DNA of 64,000 nucleotides from Pedobacter duraquae (GTDB lineage: Bacteria; Bacteroidota; Bacteroidia; Sphingobacteriales; Sphingobacteriaceae), in the NCBI RefSeq assembly GCF_004362245.1, contig NZ_SNWM01000003.1, positions 1 through 64,000 of the forward strand, given 5' to 3'. The notes below the pieces were generated by a model. The model saw only the letters and a program-made list of their open reading frames with translations, made no database searches and had not been told where the DNA came from. Below, piece by piece: positions 17,782 to 26,795 of this stretch; position 1 is the stretch's first letter; every line of letters starts with the position of its first letter. Position numbers and translations under genes: made by a program.

Positions 17782-18339
17782 ATGATGAAACGACGGAATT
17801 TCGTGTTGGCCACAATGCTTGCCATTCCAGCAACAGCTTTTAGCAAATTAGGGAAGTTTATAAAAATCAATAAGGCAAAAAAAGCATTTATTGTAAAGGC
17901 CAATGAAAGTCGTTTTGATGGCATTCAAACCACAACCCCTGATGCAATAGGGCGCTGTGTTGTATCAGGAGCAGACACCCAGGGAGAGTTGCTCATTGTT
18001 GCACCCACTTCAAAGACATTCGCCTTTAAAGGGGGGCCGCCGCTACATATCCATAAAAATCAAGATGAGGTTTTCTATGTGGCAAATGGCGAATTTCTTG
18101 TTCAACTTGGGGATGTAGTGCATAAAGTATCTACGGGAGATACTGTCTTTATACCAAGAGGCACCCCGCACACATACGCTAACCCTATAGAAAACAATCC
18201 AGGTAGTATCATTTCTATACACCAGCCGGTTGGCAAAAACGAGGAATTCTTTAAGTATCTCTGTACTTACGGTAAAATGCCAGAGAAAGAGATAGATCCA
18301 GATTCTCCTGTAGTCGGGCCACCTATTGAAGTCAATTAA
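17782..18339 (+). CDS. exported cupin-domain protein
   Basis: 185 residues. A twin Arg near the start (MMKRRNFVLATMLAIPATAF) suggests a Tat or Sec signal. The cupin core has both motifs: HIHKNQDEVFYVANGEFLVQLGD (motif 1, metal-binding His-His-Glu) and GDTVFIPRGTPHTY (motif 2, His). It is a single-domain cupin of the quercetin-dioxygenase-like type. A metal ion is expected in the barrel, substrate unknown. ATG 17785 is an equally possible start. Confidence 0.78.
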   Translation: MMKRRNFVLATMLAIPATAFSKLGKFIKINKAKKAFIVKANESRFDGIQTTTPDAIGRCVVSGADTQGELLIVAPTSKTFAFKGGPPLHIHKNQDEVFYVANGEFLVQLGDVVHKVSTGDTVFIPRGTPHTYANPIENNPGSIISIHQPVGKNEEFFKYLCTYGKMPEKEIDPDSPVVGPPIEVN

Positions 18340-18579
18340 ACCACTTTTCCATCCAATAAAATGGGGTCGAACATAAAGCTATTAAGGGATAGTTTATAGC
18401 ATCGTACATATCGTTAATCCTATAACATACAGCTAAACCAACGCCATCCCAGCAATGTTGTTAAGGATGATGGTTTATGCCGTAAGATTTTTCATGTTAC
18501 TTATTAATACCAGAGCAAATAGAGAAGGCTGGCATAAACAATATCAACAGTTTGCCGTTATATGCTGTACAATAGCCCC

Positions 18580-19458
18580 ATGGAAAAACTCATGTATCCT
18601 GTTTCTGTTGATCAGGCCATATCCCGCGGCCGGAAGGTAATCTTAATTCCTCAGCTGTTGATTTTTATCGGACTTCCGGTAATTACCTATTTGCTGTCTC
18701 GAAACACCTATCTGATCTTGCTGTCGCCAGCAGTACTTTTGTTTGCTGCACTTCTTGCCGGATTTTACAGGGCATATGCTCTGCCTGCATGGATGATATG
18801 GGCGTTTTCCAATGTGCGCAATGTTCATGAGCTAAAGCGCCGTGCTGGCTATGCTTACCTGGTTCCTGGCGAGATCAATAAGAATTTACGCAAGTTAGAA
18901 ATATGGTCGGATGCACAAAGACTGCAGTGGGCGCAACTGGACGAGCGTTTTAATCAACCTGATCTGTTTGTGAATGATCCGGCCCTGCCTCCCGAAACGC
19001 GCATTTATTATTCCGTTATTCTAAAAATACTCTCCATATTGATGAATTTGGTGGTCTTTGGTTTTGGCGCGCTTCTGGTGATCTTTTTTAAAGGGGAATT
19101 CTGGAGCCTGTCTTCCCTTTGGTCCATGTTTATGGGGATCGTATTTATGGCTATTGGTGTTTATTTGTTAAGATCAACGGTTAGACAACTTTTTGATCGC
19201 AAGCCGCAAATTACGCTTAGCGATAAAGGTATCCAGGTTTCGGGGCATTCATTCCAGCCTTGGTCGGCAGTGTCAGGTGCATCGGTAATCGCCAGAGGAA
19301 ACGGGCGATATCGAAGCTTTTATTTGCAGTACTGGGCCTATGGAGGTGAAACGCTATTTGCACTGGATGGCTTAACTGTTGGAAGAAAAAAACTTGATCA
19401 GCTGCTAAGGTTATACCGGGGAAGGTTTAAAGGAAATTCTTCCTTGCCGTATCAATAG
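18580..19458 (+). CDS. membrane protein, hypothetical
   Basis: 292 residues from ATG 18580 (MEKLMYPVSVDQAISRGRK); a TTG-free frame also opens at ATG 18562. Two helix pairs (about 20-65 and 145-205) flank a soluble stretch, and the C-terminus is a small beta segment (PQITLSDKGIQVSGHSFQPWSAVSGASVIARG) resembling a PH-like or YcxB-like fold. No family firmly recognised. Confidence 0.55.
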   Translation: MEKLMYPVSVDQAISRGRKVILIPQLLIFIGLPVITYLLSRNTYLILLSPAVLLFAALLAGFYRAYALPAWMIWAFSNVRNVHELKRRAGYAYLVPGEINKNLRKLEIWSDAQRLQWAQLDERFNQPDLFVNDPALPPETRIYYSVILKILSILMNLVVFGFGALLVIFFKGEFWSLSSLWSMFMGIVFMAIGVYLLRSTVRQLFDRKPQITLSDKGIQVSGHSFQPWSAVSGASVIARGNGRYRSFYLQYWAYGGETLFALDGLTVGRKKLDQLLRLYRGRFKGNSSLPYQ

Positions 19459-19787
19459 TTATGATGCTCAGCGCTTTGTTTCTTGAATTTGGCATAGCCC
19501 AAACGGTACGCCTGTTTAAAATCTCCTGCACGCTGGAAGCCTTTGAGATAGTTTATCGTTCTGAGCAGGGAGATTTTATAGCCGGGTAAGTCGGGCGCCT
19601 CAATTTCCAGCATATCTGCGATTTCTGTTCCGAGTAAATAGCGCATTAAACCCACGATTTCCTGAGCGGATGCTTTACTTTTGTTTACTTTTAAGATATG
19701 ATCAATCAGCGATCGTGTCAGTTCTTTTCCATGATCAGACTGGGAGAACTGACGCTTTTTGATGACCTTATCCAGCTGCTGCGCCAT
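19452..19787 (-). CDS. hypothetical helical protein
   Basis: 111 residues, no signal or membrane segment, rich in Lys/Gln/Leu and predicted mostly helical. Overlaps the end of the upstream convergent membrane-protein gene by 7 bases. Not recognised. The next gene on the same strand begins downstream after 61 bases. Confidence 0.5.
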   Translation of the reverse strand: MAQQLDKVIKKRQFSQSDHGKELTRSLIDHILKVNKSKASAQEIVGLMRYLLGTEIADMLEIEAPDLPGYKISLLRTINYLKGFQRAGDFKQAYRLGYAKFKKQSAEHHNY

Positions 19788-19848
19788 TTTGATGTTTTCT
19801 GGAATCAGGACCTAAAAACTCATCTGTATACAGGATGTTGCTATTCAT

Positions 19849-21096
19849 TTATACCGCTGATTTAATTATTGTCTCGGCTGCAAGCCTGCCACTTTTCATG
19901 GCCGCATTAATTGAGCCATTCATCAGGTGATCGCCACAAACAAAACAATGCGCATCAAGCCTGATGGCCTTCTCAGCAGGTTCATTATTAACCCAGTCGT
20001 CATTGGGCAAAGCATAGTCGATGTGATAGGTTTTCAGATGATTCCAGCTGTCTGCTTCGGGAAACCATCGCCTGAGTTCATGGATTACCCTGTGCTGTAA
20101 TTCGGTCTCTTTTTCCTGACGGTGATCGCCAATTAACGATACGGAAATCAACGCTTCCCCATTTCGGGAATAATCCGGAGAGATCCGGTTCATGACTGCT
20201 ATATTATTGACCAGCTTGGCACCTAAAGCATTTAGCGCGATCAGCGGTTCTGAAAAAGGTTGTGTTTTCGAGCTGAAGTATAGGTTAGTAACCGAATGGT
20301 ATTCACTGGAATTCGTGTTATGTGGGGCTGGTATTCCAGGATGATCGGTTGCTACAAGAATGAAGTTAGCGGTATAAACCTTTTCGGTATCTGTTGTAAC
20401 ACTGCCGCCATCGATTTTCAACACCCATTGATTGAACAGGATTTCTTCAGGTAAAAGACAGTTTGCTAATTGGGCTGGGATCATGCCCATACCTTTTGCC
20501 GGAATCGCGGCATCACCTTCGCTAAACATTTTAAAGACAAATTCGAACATCCTGCTGGAAGTACTCAGCTGACCTTCAAGGAAAATTCCGGTAAGAAAAG
20601 GCCGGAAAAATTGACTGATGATCTTGTTGCTAAACCCCTGGTTTTCCAGGTATGTGATCGTGGTAGTTTCTTTGGTAGAAAAGATCTCCGCTACAGTTTT
20701 ACGCCCCAGTTTCCACACCAGCCTCAACATCCGTAATTTATCTGCTAAGGTACCTGCCGGTGAAAGCAGTGTAGCTGCTAAAGAGCCAGGCTTTCGGAGC
20801 GGGTCACCAATTTTTGTGGTTCCGTGGTCCTGCAGAATTAATGCGCCGGGATCAAAACTGCGGAGATCAAGTGCCTTATAATCCAGAAATCTTTTAGCTT
20901 CTGGATAACCTGTCAAGAACACCTGGAACCCACGGTCGAGCAGAAAGCCATCCAGTTCATCTGTTCTTACCCGGCCACCAACGGCATCACTTGCCTCGAT
21001 AATCAATACCGATTTGCCAGCTGCCTTCAGTACTTTAGCAGCTGTAAGGCCAGCAATCCCGGCACCGATGATAATTACGTCTGCATCTTTTACCAT
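19849..21096 (-). CDS. FAD-dependent amine-oxidase/phytoene-desaturase-like oxidoreductase
   Basis: 415 residues. The N-terminus carries the dinucleotide fold VIIIGAGIAGLTAAKVL (Gly11-x-Gly13-x-x-Gly16) and the FAD-ribose Glu, followed by the GGRVRTDELDGFLLDRGFQ segment typical of this flavoprotein group (protoporphyrinogen oxidase, phytoene desaturase, amine oxidase). The C-terminus has the closing FAD motif FVCGDHLMNGSINAAMKSGRLAAE. Such proteins in Bacteroidota act on unknown hydrophobic or amine substrates. Six bases after the SDR gene on the same strand, so co-transcribed. Confidence 0.83.
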   Translation of the reverse strand: MVKDADVIIIGAGIAGLTAAKVLKAAGKSVLIIEASDAVGGRVRTDELDGFLLDRGFQVFLTGYPEAKRFLDYKALDLRSFDPGALILQDHGTTKIGDPLRKPGSLAATLLSPAGTLADKLRMLRLVWKLGRKTVAEIFSTKETTTITYLENQGFSNKIISQFFRPFLTGIFLEGQLSTSSRMFEFVFKMFSEGDAAIPAKGMGMIPAQLANCLLPEEILFNQWVLKIDGGSVTTDTEKVYTANFILVATDHPGIPAPHNTNSSEYHSVTNLYFSSKTQPFSEPLIALNALGAKLVNNIAVMNRISPDYSRNGEALISVSLIGDHRQEKETELQHRVIHELRRWFPEADSWNHLKTYHIDYALPNDDWVNNEPAEKAIRLDAHCFVCGDHLMNGSINAAMKSGRLAAETIIKSAV

Positions 21097-21102
21097 TGCT
21101 TT

Positions 21103-21819
21103 TTACATTGTTTTTAACTTTCCTAAACCGCCATCTATACCAATAACTTGTCCGGTCATCCAGCTGCTTTGATCTGATAACAAGAATGCAATCATACTGC
21201 TGATATCTTCAGGCTGCCCGTATCTGCCCAGTGGATGTCGCTTTGCCGATCCTTCCTGTTTCTCGGGCGAATTCAGCAGCTTTTCCGCCAAAGGGGTATC
21301 AGTAAGTGAGGGAGCAACAAGGTTTACCCGGATTTGTTGGGAGGCAAACTCAGCAGCCATAGTCAGGGCCATTGCTTCTAAAGCTCCTTTTGCCGCAGCA
21401 ATACTTCCGTGAAATGGCATTCCTGCCCTGGCAGCAACGGAGCCAATTAGTACCACAGAAGAACCATTTGCACTTTTTAGTGATTTTAACGATTGCTGAA
21501 CGATGCGGGCTGCTCCAAGCACATTAAGGGTAAAGTCGGTTAAAAAATCTACTGTCGTTAACCTGTTGAAGGGTTTGAGTGTGATACTGCCAACGGCATA
21601 GACCAGTCCGTGTAGTTGTTCAGGTAGAAAATCTGGGGGCAAGTTTATTTCTTCTGTAACATCGGCCTGTAGAAAATGAACATCCTCCGCCCACTGCTCA
21701 GAGCGGCTCCGGGAAATCACGAATACATTTGCGCCTTGCACTTGGAGCAGTTTCACCAAAGATAGGCCGATGCCCGAACTGCCGCCAACAACCAGCATGT
21801 TTTTTCCTGCTAAACTCAT
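21103..21819 (-). CDS. divergent SDR-family oxidoreductase
   Basis: 238 residues. Rossmann start MLVVGGSSGIGLSLVKLL and C-terminal VAPSLTDTPLAEKLL and MTGQVIGIDGGLG are those of classical SDRs. The usual catalytic YxxxK reads SIAAAK: Lys is present but Tyr is Ile. The Ser of the active site (VVLIGSVAAR) is retained. Either catalysis differs or another residue substitutes. First gene of the unit with the FAD enzyme; an AT-rich region with a TATATTTG box (21859-21866, minus strand) lies upstream. Confidence 0.85.
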   Translation of the reverse strand: MSLAGKNMLVVGGSSGIGLSLVKLLQVQGANVFVISRSRSEQWAEDVHFLQADVTEEINLPPDFLPEQLHGLVYAVGSITLKPFNRLTTVDFLTDFTLNVLGAARIVQQSLKSLKSANGSSVVLIGSVAARAGMPFHGSIAAAKGALEAMALTMAAEFASQQIRVNLVAPSLTDTPLAEKLLNSPEKQEGSAKRHPLGRYGQPEDISSMIAFLLSDQSSWMTGQVIGIDGGLGKLKTM

Positions 21820-21965
21820 AATCCAATGTGGTTAAGAAATTCTTTTTTGGTATCTCATCAAATATAGTGCAATAATGTATTTTATTTTTATATAATAGTA
21901 TAAAAATGTACCACTATGAAGTTACTAAGGTTAACGGAAACATTTGCCTGGTGGGGCAGAAGATG

Positions 21966-22019
21966 AAAAAGCCGAATTAACAGTATAACATTAGCAATGT
22001 CATAATGCTGTTAATTCGG
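21966..22019 (-). terminator. intrinsic terminator candidate
   Basis: CCGAATTAACAG (21972-21983) pairs exactly with CTGTTAATTCGG (22008-22019). Read on the minus strand the hairpin is followed by CTTTTTC, so it ends transcripts of the small gene at 22057-22350 before they reach the SDR operon. Confidence 0.65.
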
Positions 22020-22056
22020 TTATACTAAATGAAATGAGATAGGAAGAAGGATTTAA

Positions 22057-22350
22057 CTACCCTGCTTTTAAAGTCAAAAACGAAACCAGTTGTTCTTCCA
22101 GCAGTTCTGTGTTATAAGTTCCTTCAGTTGTGTGGTCAGTAAGTTCCAGGCTATCATTGTTAACTGTGATTGTGTAGGCATTACCTTCGATAACTTCAGG
22201 AAAGCTGATGTTGATAATATCGGCTACATGGGCAAATTCAACGGCCAGGTTACTGCCAATCTGTTCGTTGACGTAGGCAGGAAATTCGGTTTTTAAAAGA
22301 TCGAATAAACTTTCAGGGCTTAATTGTTGTACGTTGTTGATAGAATTCAT
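22057..22350 (-). CDS. hypothetical protein
   Basis: 97 residues, acidic and soluble with no signal peptide. N-terminal helix (SPESLFDLLKTEFPAYVNEQ) is followed by strands (YTITVNNDSLELTDH). No family recognised. It is a single-gene unit, closed by the terminator downstream. Confidence 0.5.
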   Translation of the reverse strand: MNSINNVQQLSPESLFDLLKTEFPAYVNEQIGSNLAVEFAHVADIINISFPEVIEGNAYTITVNNDSLELTDHTTEGTYNTELLEEQLVSFLTLKAG

Positions 22351-22459
22351 AAGTTTTTTATAACACCATCCAATAATGGTGCCCCGATCCAGAATATGGC
22401 AATTGGAGTACTAAATACTAAAGCATTTTACTTGCTGTAGTGTCAATTTATCATTTGCT

Positions 22460-23380
22460 TCAATTACGCTCAAAAGACCGCCTAAACTCTAACGGTGAGC
22501 TGTGGGTTTTGCTCTTGAAAAACTTGCTAAACGACTGCGGATGTTCAAAGCCCAGTGCATACGCAATCTCGCCTACTGAAAGTTGGGTTGTGGTAAGTTG
22601 CTCCTTTGCCTTTTCAATTACCTTATCATGAATATGCTGCAGCGCAGTCTGCCCGGTTAACACACGCAGCAGACTACTCAGGTATTTTGGGGATACATGA
22701 AGCACCTCACCCAGATAACCGACCGTTGGCAGGCCTTTGCCCATCAGGTCATCACCATTAAAATATTGGGTCAGGATTTCTTCCATGCGTTCCAATACCT
22801 GGTGGTTTGCTTTTTTCCTGGTCAGGAACTGCCGGTTATAAAAACGCTCCGAATAATTCAGTAAGGTCTCGATCTGTGAGATAATAATATTTTGGCTAAA
22901 CTGGTCCAGGTTGGCATGATACTCCCTGCTGATGTTATCTATAATCCCCATCATCATGGTTTCCTCCTGGTTGGATACAAACAGCGCTTCATGGGTACTA
23001 TAGCCAAAAAAATCGTAACGCTTAATCTGTGTGGCAAGTGCTGTATTGTAGATAAAATCGGGATGGATCATTAGCATCCAGCCCGATCGCTCTTCTGAAG
23101 CTTCAGGATCCCGCTCAACCTTAAAAACCTGGCCCGGGCCGATAAAGAACATCACGCCCTCATCAAAGTCGTACAGCTGCTGTCCGTATTTGATCTTGGC
23201 AACAAAGTTCCTTTTGAGCGAAACAAAGTAAAAGTCAAACACCCAACTGTAGTCGCGGTGTTCAGGCAACATATTCACCTCTGCATAATCAACAACGCTG
23301 ATGAGCGGATGCTGCGGCGGTGGCAATTGCCTGCTGCGGTGAAACTCAGTAATGGTGCTTAACCTTTTAAGTTTTGTCAT
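22460..23380 (-). CDS. AraC-family transcriptional regulator
   Basis: 306 residues. An N-terminal cupin-like ligand-binding segment (about 20-160; FYFVSLKRNFVAKIKYGQQLYDFDEGVMFFIGPGQVF) is joined to a C-terminal double HTH (about 205-300; LGEVLHVSPKYLSSLLRVLTGQTALQHIHDK and LSVGEIAYALGFEHPQSFSKFFKSKT). It begins 8 bases after the NmrA-like gene on the same strand, which it probably regulates. Paralogue of the AraC gene at 30032 with the same length. Confidence 0.92.
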   Translation of the reverse strand: MTKLKRLSTITEFHRSRQLPPPQHPLISVVDYAEVNMLPEHRDYSWVFDFYFVSLKRNFVAKIKYGQQLYDFDEGVMFFIGPGQVFKVERDPEASEERSGWMLMIHPDFIYNTALATQIKRYDFFGYSTHEALFVSNQEETMMMGIIDNISREYHANLDQFSQNIIISQIETLLNYSERFYNRQFLTRKKANHQVLERMEEILTQYFNGDDLMGKGLPTVGYLGEVLHVSPKYLSSLLRVLTGQTALQHIHDKVIEKAKEQLTTTQLSVGEIAYALGFEHPQSFSKFFKSKTHSSPLEFRRSFERN

Positions 23381-23388
23381 ATATAAAG

Positions 23389-24294
23389 CTACGCTTCGTG
23401 GTATGCAGCTGCAAACTCTTCTGCAAAATCTTTCAATTTTACCTTGCCCAGTTCTGGTATCTGCCTTTTATAGTCTTCGTAAAGTTCGCCCGTTCCCTGA
23501 TTGGCCTGCATTTCTACAAAACCCAGTGCCACCTGCGGGTTAAAACCAATCTCCAGCCAGCGGTTGAGCAATTGCTCGTCTGAGATCACATTCCATGGCA
23601 GATCGGGTTTGCCAATGGCCTGCCCTAAAACTGCGGCAATCTCATTTGGCGATACTACATCGCTGGCCACATAACGTACGGTTTTTCCGTTAAAAGGTAA
23701 GTCAACCTCTTCGGCAATTACCGCAGCAATATCCAACGGCGACACCCAGGGCTCTTTTTGATCGCCTCCGTAATTGGAGGTAATGGTGCCTTTGCTTTTG
23801 ATCTCCCTGATAAAGGAAAATAGGTTGCTGAAAAAACCTACCGGTCTGATAAATTTGATGTTCACATCTGCGGGTAATGACCTGAGTGATTGCTCCACAT
23901 GGTAATGGAAAAGCAGGATCCCATTTCCCTGGTTGGTATGCGCACTGATACTGCTCAGGTGGATCACATTTTTGACGGCACTGTTTTGAACTGCGGATTT
24001 ATAGTTCTCGCCAATCTGACTGATCTCACCAATAAAATCTACCGCAGGATCAAACATATCTCCCACTGCTTCCATGGTTTCCATCAGGTAAACGATATCC
24101 GCGCCTGTAAATACCTGGGTCAGGAATGGGGTGTCTTGCATGGTGCCGATTGCTGCGCTGCCGCCTAAGCTTTCTATTTCGGCTGTTCTTGCTGTATTGC
24201 TGCTGATTACGGTAACGGTATGTCCTTTGGCTACCAGATCCTTGACCAATGGCCTGCCGATGTTCCCCAGGGAACCTGTTAATACAACTTTCAT
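23389..24294 (-). CDS. NmrA-like NAD(P)-binding protein
   Basis: 301 residues with an N-terminal Rossmann fold (VVLTGSLGNIGRPLVKDLVAKG, GSLGNIG), a segment GADIVYLMETMEAVGDMF, and LSSISAH around the active-site region. Atypical SDR of the NmrA/HSCARG kind, which bind NADP(H) as redox sensors or act as quinone or imine reductases. Head of a two-gene operon with an AraC regulator. Paralogue at 30957-31859. Confidence 0.82.
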   Translation of the reverse strand: MKVVLTGSLGNIGRPLVKDLVAKGHTVTVISSNTARTAEIESLGGSAAIGTMQDTPFLTQVFTGADIVYLMETMEAVGDMFDPAVDFIGEISQIGENYKSAVQNSAVKNVIHLSSISAHTNQGNGILLFHYHVEQSLRSLPADVNIKFIRPVGFFSNLFSFIREIKSKGTITSNYGGDQKEPWVSPLDIAAVIAEEVDLPFNGKTVRYVASDVVSPNEIAAVLGQAIGKPDLPWNVISDEQLLNRWLEIGFNPQVALGFVEMQANQGTGELYEDYKRQIPELGKVKLKDFAEEFAAAYHEA

Positions 24295-24316
24295 AATGTG
24301 CTCAATTTGATGTATA

Positions 24317-24324
24317 CAAAAGTC
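24317..24324 (-). promoter_or_regulatory. -7-like box of NmrA/AraC operon 1
   Basis: GACTTTTG, read on the minus strand, ends 22 bases before the ATG of the NmrA-like gene. It differs from TAnnTTTG in one base and is shared, as GAnnTTTG, by the two related operons (24445-24452 and 31877-31884). Confidence 0.4.
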
Positions 24325-24397
24325 TGGAAGCTTTGCTCAGGAAATTTAGCCAGATGACCTGATCTTGTAGCCAAAGGGACAAAAATCCGGAAAAAGC

Positions 24398-24420
24398 ATA
24401 CAAACATCCTGAATTTGTAT
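24398..24420. promoter_or_regulatory. dyad in divergent promoter region
   Basis: ATACAAA (24398-24404) and TTTGTAT (24414-24420) form a 7-bp inverted repeat with a 9-base spacer, between the divergent NmrA/AraC and SDR/AraC operons. One more ATACAAA copy lies near 24314. It may bind one of the AraC proteins. Confidence 0.35.
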
Positions 24421-24444
24421 GGCTCGACCCTCGTCTTTTCGGGA

Positions 24445-24452
24445 GACCTTTG
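24445..24452 (+). promoter_or_regulatory. -7-like box of SDR/AraC operon
   Basis: GACCTTTG ends 18 bases before the SDR ATG. Same GAnnTTTG form as the two NmrA/AraC operons, so all three operons may be read by the same sigma factor or share a regulator. Confidence 0.4.
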
Positions 24453-24470
24453 AATTATAAAGAAAACGAA

Positions 24471-25283
24471 ATGAAAAACACAATATTAATCACAGGAGCA
24501 AGCAGCGGTATAGGTGCAGCAACTGCACAATTATTTTTAAATAAAGGCTGGAATGTTATCGCTACCATGCGTAAGCCAGAGGAAACAACTTTTGTCAATT
24601 CTGATCAGTTGCTGGTAACCAGACTGGATGTATTGGATCTGGAATCTATTCAAAATGCCATTGATCAGGGCATCAACAAATTTGGTAAGCTGGATGTATT
24701 GCTCAACAATGCGGGTTATGGTGCTTATGGCGTATTGGAGTCTTTCAGCAGGGAACAGATCATCCGCCAGTTCAATACCAACGTGATCGGGTTAATTGAT
24801 GTAACTAAAGCCGTATTGCCGCATTTCCGCAAAAATAAAAGTGGGATTATCATCAATATATCTTCTATTGGCGGTAAAATGACTTTCCCTTTAGGTACTT
24901 TATACCATGGAACCAAGTTCGCGGTTGAAGGGATTTCTGAAGCCTTAAGCTTCGAAGTTGAACAGTTTGGTGCGCAGGTTAAAATCGTTGAACCTGGAGC
25001 TATTGCAACAGATTTTGGTGGGCGTTCTCTTGATTTCAGCAATGATGAAAGCATGGTCGAATACCAGCATATCACCCAGCAGGTATTGATCGGCATGCCT
25101 CAGTTTTTTAAAGATGCTTCGCCAGCAAGTGTTGTTGCGGAGGTGATCTTTGAGGCTGCTACAGACGGTAAACAGCAGTTACGTTATACTGCAGGTGATG
25201 ATGCTAAGGCAATTATTGCACAACACGCGCAGCAGGACGATGCTACTTTTATGGGCGGTATGAAAACACTGTTTGGGATTTAA
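24471..25283 (+). CDS. classical SDR-family oxidoreductase
   Basis: 270 residues from ATG 24471 (MKNTILITGASSGIGAA); a longer frame starts with TTG. Cofactor loop TGASSGIG, NNAGYGAYG, active-site Ser in ISSIGGKMTF and YHGTK with both catalytic Tyr and Lys. NAD(P)-dependent oxidation or reduction of an alcohol or carbonyl; substrate unknown. Followed after 15 bases by an AraC regulator on the same strand. Confidence 0.88.
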   Translation: MKNTILITGASSGIGAATAQLFLNKGWNVIATMRKPEETTFVNSDQLLVTRLDVLDLESIQNAIDQGINKFGKLDVLLNNAGYGAYGVLESFSREQIIRQFNTNVIGLIDVTKAVLPHFRKNKSGIIINISSIGGKMTFPLGTLYHGTKFAVEGISEALSFEVEQFGAQVKIVEPGAIATDFGGRSLDFSNDESMVEYQHITQQVLIGMPQFFKDASPASVVAEVIFEAATDGKQQLRYTAGDDAKAIIAQHAQQDDATFMGGMKTLFGI

Positions 25284-25298
25284 GCTATATTTACGGTA

Positions 25299-26204
25299 AT
25301 GAGTATGTTCGTCCACTTAAAAACCATTGCAGATGTTTTTCGGTTCTTCCAACTGGATCAGCCTGTGCAACATCCGCTGGTGGCGGTAATAGATTTTGGA
25401 AAGGTTCAGGAAGACGTAACTGAAACAACCCTGCTGTCATGCGATTTTTATTCCTTGATCTGTAAGAGCTATAACCGCAACAACATTAAGTATGGGCGTA
25501 AGGTGGTCGACTTTCAAAATGGCAGCCTGATCTGTATGGCACCTAACCAGGTTTTGGAACTAGAGAATGATTTTGATTCCAGTGCAGTGATATCCGGATG
25601 GGGTTTGGTTTTCCACCCTGACCTGATCCGGGCAACGCCACTGTTTGAAAGAATGAAGGACTTTAATTTCTTTACTTACGAAGTTGCAGAATCGCTACAC
25701 TTGTCGGATAAGGAAAACCAGATCCTGAAACAGTGTGTAGCTGCCATCGAGGCAGAATTAAATGAAAACATAGACGAGCATAGTCAGCACATCATCGTTT
25801 CGCAAATTGAACAGCTGCTGAATTATTGTACTCGCTTTTACAGTCGGCAGTTCATCACCCGCAAAAGTTCCAATAACGGAGTGGTGATGCAGGTAGACAA
25901 GATTTTGAGGGGTTATTTTGATCATGGTAAGGAGAAACACCTACCCACCGTCAAAGAGCTGGCAGAGCAGGTGTTTTTATCACCTGGTTACCTGAGCGAC
26001 CTGCTCAAAAAGGAGACTGGCAAAAATGCTCAGGACCATATTCATTTTTACTTAATAGAGGAGGCCAAGAACTTATTGCTGGGCACTGATAAAGCGGTTA
26101 GTGAAATTGCCTATGCACTGGGTTTCGATTACCCGCAATATTTCAATAAACTGTTTAAACAAAAGACCGGAAAAACACCGGTTAGCTTTCGGGGATTGAA
26201 TTGA
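25299..26204 (+). CDS. AraC-family transcriptional regulator
   Basis: 301 residues. Same two-part layout as the AraC genes at 22460 and 30032: ligand-binding N-terminus (FYSLICKSYNRNNIKYGRKVVDFQNGSLICMAPNQVLEL) and C-terminal double HTH (LAEQVFLSPGYLSDLLKKETGKNAQDHI, VSEIAYALGFDYPQYFNKLFKQKTG). Third paralogous regulator, here behind a classical SDR instead of an NmrA protein. Confidence 0.9.
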   Translation: MSMFVHLKTIADVFRFFQLDQPVQHPLVAVIDFGKVQEDVTETTLLSCDFYSLICKSYNRNNIKYGRKVVDFQNGSLICMAPNQVLELENDFDSSAVISGWGLVFHPDLIRATPLFERMKDFNFFTYEVAESLHLSDKENQILKQCVAAIEAELNENIDEHSQHIIVSQIEQLLNYCTRFYSRQFITRKSSNNGVVMQVDKILRGYFDHGKEKHLPTVKELAEQVFLSPGYLSDLLKKETGKNAQDHIHFYLIEEAKNLLLGTDKAVSEIAYALGFDYPQYFNKLFKQKTGKTPVSFRGLN

Positions 26205-26229
26205 TTTTGATCTAATGCTGGATGAGCCT

Positions 26230-26652
26230 TTAAAAGAAAATATCGATGTAGTCTGTAATCTGACCATCGCAATTCAGCATCTGCTGCAGTCGCCAGTATT
26301 TCCTTACACCTGATGCCTTGAAAATCTGCAAGCCTGTACGTTCGCAGGGCTTGCCACCGTTGATGGAATTAATTTTAGATACAATATTCCCGTTGAATTT
26401 GAGTGTGCGCCCTTTATTAAGGAATGTTCCTTTAATGGTCACATATTCTTTGGTTTTTGCATCACGCTGCGCGCCTTCAATGCTGTATTCATCATCACCA
26501 ATTAATTTGATATTTACGCTTCCCGGATTATCATTATTAAAACTGATCCATTGGATCGTAAATGAGTGGGAGCCTGTGCGTACAGGTTTGATTTGGGCCT
26601 GAACTTGCGGTTTGAAAATGAATAACGATGCAAGGATTAAGATATATTTCAT
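26230..26652 (-). CDS. exported hypothetical protein
   Basis: 140 residues with a signal peptide (MKYILILASLFIFKPQVQAQ). The mature part is beta-rich (HSFTIQWISFNNDNPGSVNIKLIGDDEYSIEGA, VTIKGTFLNKGRTLKFNGNIVSKI) and holds two Cys (in GGKPCERTG and LNCDGQ) that could form a disulfide. Reminiscent of small periplasmic proteins found in Pedobacter-like genomes. No function known. Convergent with the AraC gene. Confidence 0.55.
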   Translation of the reverse strand: MKYILILASLFIFKPQVQAQIKPVRTGSHSFTIQWISFNNDNPGSVNIKLIGDDEYSIEGAQRDAKTKEYVTIKGTFLNKGRTLKFNGNIVSKINSINGGKPCERTGLQIFKASGVRKYWRLQQMLNCDGQITDYIDIFF

Positions 26653-26795
26653 AAGAATTGTTCTTCAATGATAACCTTATAGGCTAACGGGTAAATTGTA
26701 TTTTTTGTTTCAATGTTGCTGTAGTTAAATTAACAGTCTCCGAACAATGCGATCTGATCGTTGTTAATAGCGTGATCAATCTAAAAGACATCACT

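Noticed and set aside
18455..18640. 61-codon plus-strand frame
   Set aside because: Composition not protein-like and it overlaps the start of the membrane-protein gene in another frame.
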